This document shows, piece by piece, positions 5,441 through 9,206 of a DNA stretch of 9,206 bases. The stretch spans positions 1 through 9,206 of the forward strand of contig JAFPCJ010000009.1 in NCBI GenBank assembly GCA_017423885.1, in the 5' to 3' direction. The notes below the pieces were generated by a model. It was not told the origin of the DNA, made no database searches, and worked only from the letters and a program-made list of their open reading frames with translations. Source of the stretch: Clostridia bacterium (lineage in GTDB: Bacteria; Bacillota_A; Clostridia; Oscillospirales; Acutalibacteraceae). Numbering within the stretch: position 1 is the first letter of the stretch; each line of letters opens with the position of its first letter. Made by a program: the position numbers and the translations under genes.

Positions 5441-6852
5441 TATATGGTTTCAACCTTTATCAGATCTGTGTTGCCCGATTGTCCGTTGGTTACTCCGCCC
5501 GTTATGATGATCTTGTCACCGCTTTCAAGCTTCAATAAGGGCTTTGTGAGTTTTTTTGCAGTGTAGAAAAGCACCTCGGTAGACGGTAGCTCTTCGCACA
5601 TTATGGGGGTAACTCCCCAAGAAAGTGCAAGCTTGCGCCAGGTCTTTTCATTAGTGGTGATGCCGACTATCTCCATGGGCGGACGGAAGCGCGATACCAT
5701 TCTTACGGTCTTGCCCGAAAGGGAGCAGACGGCTATTGCCTTGGCATCAATATCTATTGCCATTCCGCAGGTGGCATGAGAAATTGCGTCTACCGTATTT
5801 TTTATAATGAATTCGCGCGAAAGAAAACGCTTTTTATAATGTATATTGCTTTCGGTCTGATAGGCAATGCGTGACATTGCTTCTACCGCCTTTACAGGGT
5901 ACTTTCCTGCCGCAGTTTCTCCCGAGAGCATAACGGCGCTTGTGCCGTCATATACAGCGTTTGCAACATCGGATATCTCTGCTCTTGTGGGGCGCGGATT
6001 TTTTATCATGGATTCGAGCATTTCGGTAGCTGTGATAACTCGCTTGCCGAGCAAACGGCATTTTGTTATCAGCTTTTTCTGAATTGCAGGAAGCTCCTCG
6101 TAGGGAACCTCAACGCCCATATCTCCGCGCGCTATCATTATACCGTCACATTCGTTGCATATCTCCTCGATATTGTCAACACCCGAGCGGTTTTCGATCT
6201 TTGCAACTATATCTATGCCCGATATGCCGTTTTCGGAAAGGAAATTCTTTACATCTATAAGATCCTGCGCGCTTGATACAAAGGAGCAGGCTATAAAGTC
6301 TATGTCGTGAGCCGCTCCGAAAAGCAGATCGCTTTTGTCCTGCTCGCTTAAGTAGGCTTGCTTTAATACCTTATTCGGGAAGCTCATGCTTTTGCGGTCG
6401 GAAAGCGTTCCGCCTATTTCAACGTGACAGATTATATCCTTATCGGTAACAGATTTCACCTTAAAGGTGAGCATGCCGTCGTTAAGCAGAATGGTGTCAC
6501 CAGATACAAGCTCTTTGGGAAGCGATTTATAGCTTACGCTCACTCTTTTTTCATCACCGATGATATCTTCGGTGGTAAGTGTGAATTCATCGTTATCCTG
6601 AAGCTCGACCGATCCGTTTTCAAATGTTCCGATACGGTATTCGGGACCTTTGGTGTCAAGTAATATGGCAAGCGGTACTCCCAACTTGCTTCTTACCTTT
6701 TTTATAAGCTCGATACGCTCGAGCTGTTGCTCATGCGTTCCGTGTGAAAAATTAAGTCTTGCAACATTCATGCCCGCCCTACACATCTCTGTAAGAGTTT
6801 TCTCGTTTGAGCAAGCAGGTCCTAATGTGCAAACGATTTTGGTCTTTCTCAT
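5440..6852 (-). CDS. pyk: Pyruvate kinase
   Basis: Pyruvate kinase transfers phosphate from phosphoenolpyruvate to ADP, the last step of glycolysis in the cytoplasm. The 470-residue protein has the usual A/B/C layout: VARLNFSHG (30-38) with Arg32, DTKGPE (66-71), a B domain from about 72 to 170, the catalytic Lys218 and metal ligand Glu220 in VAKIEN (216-221), Asp244 in ARGDMGVE (241-248), and ITATEMLESM (273-282) then NPRPTRAE (285-292). Length matches E. coli PykF; the extra C-terminal PEP-utilising domain of Bacillus Pyk is absent. The C domain holds an effector-type loop, LSGKTVRM (378-385), but the effector cannot be told from this. The start is the ATG at 6852, with GGAGG at 6857-6861; upstream in-frame codons fall within the promoter. 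Confidence 0.97.
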   Translation of the reverse strand: MRKTKIVCTLGPACSNEKTLTEMCRAGMNVARLNFSHGTHEQQLERIELIKKVRSKLGVPLAILLDTKGPEYRIGTFENGSVELQDNDEFTLTTEDIIGDEKRVSVSYKSLPKELVSGDTILLNDGMLTFKVKSVTDKDIICHVEIGGTLSDRKSMSFPNKVLKQAYLSEQDKSDLLFGAAHDIDFIACSFVSSAQDLIDVKNFLSENGISGIDIVAKIENRSGVDNIEEICNECDGIMIARGDMGVEVPYEELPAIQKKLITKCRLLGKRVITATEMLESMIKNPRPTRAEISDVANAVYDGTSAVMLSGETAAGKYPVKAVEAMSRIAYQTESNIHYKKRFLSREFIIKNTVDAISHATCGMAIDIDAKAIAVCSLSGKTVRMVSRFRPPMEIVGITTNEKTWRKLALSWGVTPIMCEELPSTEVLFYTAKKLTKPLLKLESGDKIIITGGVTNGQSGNTDLIKVETI

Positions 6853-6880
6853 AGTGCCTCCATAGGGGTAGTTTTTAATT

Positions 6881-6909
6881 ATTATACACCTTTTTATATT
6901 ATTGGTCAA
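6881..6909 (-). promoter_or_regulatory. Sigma-A promoter of pyk
   Basis: On the minus strand TTGACC (6909-6904) and a perfect TATAAT (6886-6881) are separated by exactly 17 nt, so five of six and six of six consensus bases match. The start is expected near 6874, with a leader of about 22 nt carrying the GGAGG. This strong promoter fits a highly expressed glycolytic gene. It lies just after the end of the upstream deoR gene. Confidence 0.88.
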
Positions 6910-6926
6910 ACGGTATTGAAAAATTT

Positions 6927-7682
6927 TTATTTTCCGTTTTTTCCTGCGTAAATAAATTGGGTTTTAGGAAATTGGGTTTTGGTTTGAATCGGGAAATCAT
7001 AATCGCTGATAACGTAATCAACAAATTCAAGATCAAATAAATATTTTTTAACAGGAACATCTATTTTGTCGTGGTCAACGAGAAAAAACACCTTATCGGA
7101 GTTCTTGACCATCGTGTCCAGTAAAAGCGCATAACCGCTGGCGCCTATTCTTCCGTCGAGTAATATACTGCCCGACGAAAAGAACATTTTATCGGCATGA
7201 TACATACGTGCATTCATTACGGTCTGCTCGCCGTTGAGCATGCTCGGTGCTTCTTGTACAAAGCCGCCGAGACAGACAGCGGAAATATTGTACTCGCTCA
7301 AAAAGCTGACCAGCGCCATATTGTTGGTAATAACGGTTATATCCTTTATTTCGGTGAGATATCGTGCCATGCTCTGGGTAGTGGTGGTACCGTCGATAAA
7401 AACAGTATCTCCCGATTCTACAAATTCCGCCGCCACATGACCTATCATCCGTTTTTCATTACGCATTTTGTCATATCGGTAGGGTAACGGTATGGCTTTT
7501 TGTTCGGTAAGCTCGGCACCGCCATAGCTTCTTTTGATCTTTTTTTGGCGCTCAAGCTCATTAAGATCGCGGTTTACCGTAGCCGTGCTGTAATGCAATT
7601 TTTGTGTGAGATATTTTACGGTAACATAGCCTTGGTTTTTTAATATTTCTAAAATGGCATCTTGCCGCTCCTTTTGAAACAT
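6927..7682 (-). CDS. DeoR/GlpR-family transcriptional regulator
   Basis: The 251-residue protein is a typical DeoR-family repressor. An N-terminal winged helix-turn-helix (about 3-57) contains ILEILKNQGYVTVKYLTQKL and the recognition helix YSTATVNRDLNEL (31-43), ending in KRSYGGAEL. The C-terminal sensor domain (about 75-230) has the sugar-phosphate-binding fold of the ribose-5-phosphate isomerase type: DGTTTTQSMARYL (97-109), ITNNMAL, LGGFV (138-142), and DKVFFLVDHDK (196-206). Such proteins usually sense a phosphorylated sugar; the ligand is not identifiable here. The ATG at 7682 is chosen because AAAGGAG (7697-7691) lies 8 nt upstream and overlaps the in-frame GTG at 7691. The C-terminus carries a short tandem duplication. 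It is divergent from a MATE gene and upstream of pyk on the same strand, with no visible terminator between. Confidence 0.94.
   Translation of the reverse strand: MFQKERQDAILEILKNQGYVTVKYLTQKLHYSTATVNRDLNELERQKKIKRSYGGAELTEQKAIPLPYRYDKMRNEKRMIGHVAAEFVESGDTVFIDGTTTTQSMARYLTEIKDITVITNNMALVSFLSEYNISAVCLGGFVQEAPSMLNGEQTVMNARMYHADKMFFSSGSILLDGRIGASGYALLLDTMVKNSDKVFFLVDHDKIDVPVKKYLFDLEFVDYVISDYDFPIQTKTQFPKTQFIYAGKNGK
6954..6983. repeat. 15-bp tandem duplication in the deoR C-terminus
   Basis: Two adjacent 15-bp units, AAATTGGGTTTTAGG (6954-6968) and AAATTGGGTTTTGGT (6969-6983), agree at 13 of 15 positions. In the protein this produces KTQFP followed by KTQF near residues 235-243. The unit keeps the reading frame, so it lengthens the C-terminal tail by five residues beyond the sensor domain. 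Confidence 0.85.
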
Positions 7683-7694
7683 ACCTTCCACTCC

Positions 7695-7751
7695 TTTGAG
7701 AAAGTTTGAGAATTATTCAATTATTTTGACATGGTTGAAAAGGTTTGAGAA
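7695..7751. repeat. Three TTTGAGAA direct repeats, candidate DeoR operator
   Basis: Identical octamers TTTGAGAA occur at 7695-7702, 7705-7712 and 7744-7751. The first two are spaced 10 bp apart, one helical turn, and the third is 39 bp further on. The third lies between the -35 and -10 of the MATE promoter and just downstream of the predicted deoR start; the first overlaps the deoR SD region. DeoR-family repressors often bind short direct repeats near their own gene, so this is a plausible autoregulatory operator. Binding is inferred. Confidence 0.5.
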
Positions 7752-7763
7752 ATGTTCTATAAT
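7735..7763 (+). promoter_or_regulatory. Sigma-A promoter of the MATE gene
   Basis: TTGAAA (7735-7740) and a perfect TATAAT (7758-7763) are 17 nt apart. The start is expected near 7770, which places the upstream in-frame ATG at 7752 outside the transcript and supports the ATG at 7809. A perfect TTGACA at 7726-7731 is 26 nt from the -10, too far to act as its -35. Confidence 0.75.
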
Positions 7764-7790
7764 TATACACTACAAGATGATATAAGTCAA
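7762..7790 (-). promoter_or_regulatory. Sigma-A promoter of deoR
   Basis: On the minus strand TTGACT (7790-7785) and TATAAT (7767-7762) are 17 nt apart. The start is expected near 7755, giving a leader of about 70 nt before the deoR ATG. Its -10 shares the palindrome TATAATTATA (7758-7767) with the -10 of the opposite promoter. Confidence 0.7.
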
Positions 7791-7808
7791 CAGAGAGGGT
7801 GGCAATAC

Positions 7809-9167
7809 ATGCGTGATCTGACCAAGGGTAATATTTATAAAAGCTTTGTGCTTTTTGCGGTTCCGCTTATTCTTTCGGGTCTGCTTTCGCAGGCATATCA
7901 TGTTATAGATACTGCAATAGCGGGCAGATTTTTAGGTGAACAGGGTCTCGCGGCTATCGGTGCTACCTCGCAGGCTGTCGTGCTTGTTTCTTCTGTTTTT
8001 TGGGGATTTTCAACGGGACTCGGAGTATATATCGCAAAGCTTTTCGGAGCGAGAGAGTATTCCCGTATAAGGAACGATATATATAATTCCTTGATAATAA
8101 TTTCAGCAGTTATCATTTCTATAAGCCTTTTGCTTATTTTGTTTGACGGCTATATTCTTGATTTTCTTTCGGTAGATGCTCACATAAGGCGTGATGCTGA
8201 AATCTATTTTGATATATACATTGCAGGGCTTACCTTTATATTGCTCAACGCTGCTTTTATACAGATAATGAATGCAATGGGAGCAAGCTCGTACCCATTG
8301 TATATGTCTATACTGTCCGCTGTGCTTAATATTTCGGGAAATATCATAAGTGTTACCGTATTTGATGCGGGAGTTGCAGGTATAGCAATAGCGTCGGTTT
8401 TTGCGGCTGTGGCGGCAGATGCTTTCTTTCTTTTGAAGCTCAGATCCAATTTTAAGAAAATGAAGCTTGGAAGTGAGCGGTTTAAATTAAGCTTGTCCTC
8501 GTTTAGCAAGACTTTGCGCTACGGCTTCCCCTCGGCGCTGCAGCAATCGGCCATGTACATAGCTTCCCTTATTATGTCCCCGATAGTAAACGGTATCGGT
8601 GCCGAGGCTACGGCGGGATATACCGTAGCCTTGCGTATCAATGATATAAATGCAGGAATATATCAGAACTCATCCAAGACCTTAAGTAACTATTCAGCTC
8701 AATGCATTGGAGCCAAAAAGTACGAAAAGCTTTCAAAGGCTTTGTTTGTGGGACTTTTGCAGGGCGTGGTCTTCGTTCTTCCAACAGTTATCTTGTGCTG
8801 CGTTTTCGCGTACCCGATAAACGCGATGTTTTTCCCTGACGGTTTTTCGGGCAAAGCATTTGAATATGCCGTTTGTTTTTCGCGATATATCCTGCCCTTT
8901 GTTTTTGTAAATCTTATAAACAATCTTTTCCATTCGTTTTTCCGCGGTATTGCCGCGATGAATTATCTTATCATAGCTACGGTGATCGGCTCTGTAGGCA
9001 GAATTGCTGCGGGAATTATTCTCTCGCGTGCGCTTGGAATGGCGGGTGTGTATATTGCGTTTATAGTCGGTTGGACTGCTGAAGCGATCTTTGTATCGGT
9101 TATATATCTGCTCAAACTTCGTAACAGCAAAATGATACAAAAATTCATCGAGAAAAACGGATTGTGA
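7809..9167 (+). CDS. MATE-family efflux transporter
   Basis: The 452-residue product is a twelve-helix MATE (multidrug and toxic compound extrusion) transporter, a cytoplasmic-membrane antiporter that exports organic compounds in exchange for Na+ or H+. The two homologous halves are visible: VPLILSGLLSQAYHVIDTAI (18-37) with YIAKLFGAREYSRIRND (74-90) in the first, and YGFPSALQQSAMYIASLIMS (238-257) with YSAQCIGAKKYEKL (295-308) in the second. A cytoplasmic loop near 210-235 (LRSNFKKMKLGSERFK) joins them. The length matches the NorM/DinF-type bacterial family; substrate cannot be inferred. The ATG at 7809 is preferred over the upstream in-frame ATG 7752 because the predicted start of transcription is near 7770 and a GAGAGGGTGG SD lies at 7794-7803. 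It is divergent from deoR, which may repress it. Confidence 0.93.
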   Translation: MRDLTKGNIYKSFVLFAVPLILSGLLSQAYHVIDTAIAGRFLGEQGLAAIGATSQAVVLVSSVFWGFSTGLGVYIAKLFGAREYSRIRNDIYNSLIIISAVIISISLLLILFDGYILDFLSVDAHIRRDAEIYFDIYIAGLTFILLNAAFIQIMNAMGASSYPLYMSILSAVLNISGNIISVTVFDAGVAGIAIASVFAAVAADAFFLLKLRSNFKKMKLGSERFKLSLSSFSKTLRYGFPSALQQSAMYIASLIMSPIVNGIGAEATAGYTVALRINDINAGIYQNSSKTLSNYSAQCIGAKKYEKLSKALFVGLLQGVVFVLPTVILCCVFAYPINAMFFPDGFSGKAFEYAVCFSRYILPFVFVNLINNLFHSFFRGIAAMNYLIIATVIGSVGRIAAGIILSRALGMAGVYIAFIVGWTAEAIFVSVIYLLKLRNSKMIQKFIEKNGL

Positions 9168-9206
9168 TTTTTAAAGGGGTTTATATTTTGCAGCAGTGCC
9201 TTCTAT
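9168..9206 (+). other. Window end: possible RBS of a further gene
   Basis: The last 39 nt contain AAAGGGG (9173-9179), 8 nt before a TTG (9188-9190) whose frame stays open to the window end (CAG CAG TGC CTT CTA). This could be the start of a gene co-transcribed with the MATE gene, but six codons are too few to judge. No terminator hairpin is seen here. Confidence 0.15.

Noticed and set aside
7726..7731. Perfect TTGACA -35 hexamer upstream of the MATE gene.
   Set aside because: The nearest good -10 is 26 nt away and the sequence at 17 nt spacing (GAAATG) is not a -10; TTGAAA at 7735 fits better.

Overview
The window looks like chromosomal DNA from an endospore-forming, low-to-mid GC Firmicute of the class Clostridia. 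I infer an Oscillospiraceae/Ruminococcaceae-like lineage from gene order, codon use and compact SpoIIIA proteins; no species-level marker is visible. It is ordinary core-genome DNA: no insertion sequence, phage gene, CRISPR array, tRNA or rRNA is seen.

Layout. (1) Positions 42-266 encode a small XRE-type helix-turn-helix protein, closed by a strong rho-independent terminator (277-324). (2) Positions 451-4984 hold the complete eight-gene spoIIIA operon (AA to AH), tightly packed with overlapping or nearly touching genes. Upstream is a weak candidate sigma-E promoter with a SpoIIID-like box. The operon encodes the mother-cell half of the SpoIIIA-SpoIIQ channel that links mother cell and forespore during engulfment. 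(3) Positions 5044-5397 encode an Asp23/Gls24-family protein with its own extended -10 housekeeping promoter, which begins at the spoIIIAH stop codon. (4) A perfect 15-bp hairpin (5407-5440) sits between this gene and the convergent pyruvate kinase gene (5440-6852, minus strand), which has a near-consensus sigma-A promoter at 6881-6909. (5) A DeoR-family regulator (6927-7682, minus) lies directly upstream of pyk in the same orientation. (6) A MATE-family transporter (7809-9167, plus) is divergent from deoR.

How the parts fit. The spoIIIA block is a developmental module. asp23 and pyk look like growth-phase genes. The deoR-MATE intergenic region is the most interesting regulatory DNA: two good sigma-A promoters point in opposite directions and share one 10-bp palindromic -10 region (TATAATTATA). 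Three copies of TTTGAGAA lie around the plus-strand promoter and the deoR leader, forming a candidate DeoR operator that could control both genes. I found no wholly new system. The leads are this shared promoter/operator, a departure from the usual SpoIIIAA motif, and the arrangement of asp23 directly behind spoIIIAH.
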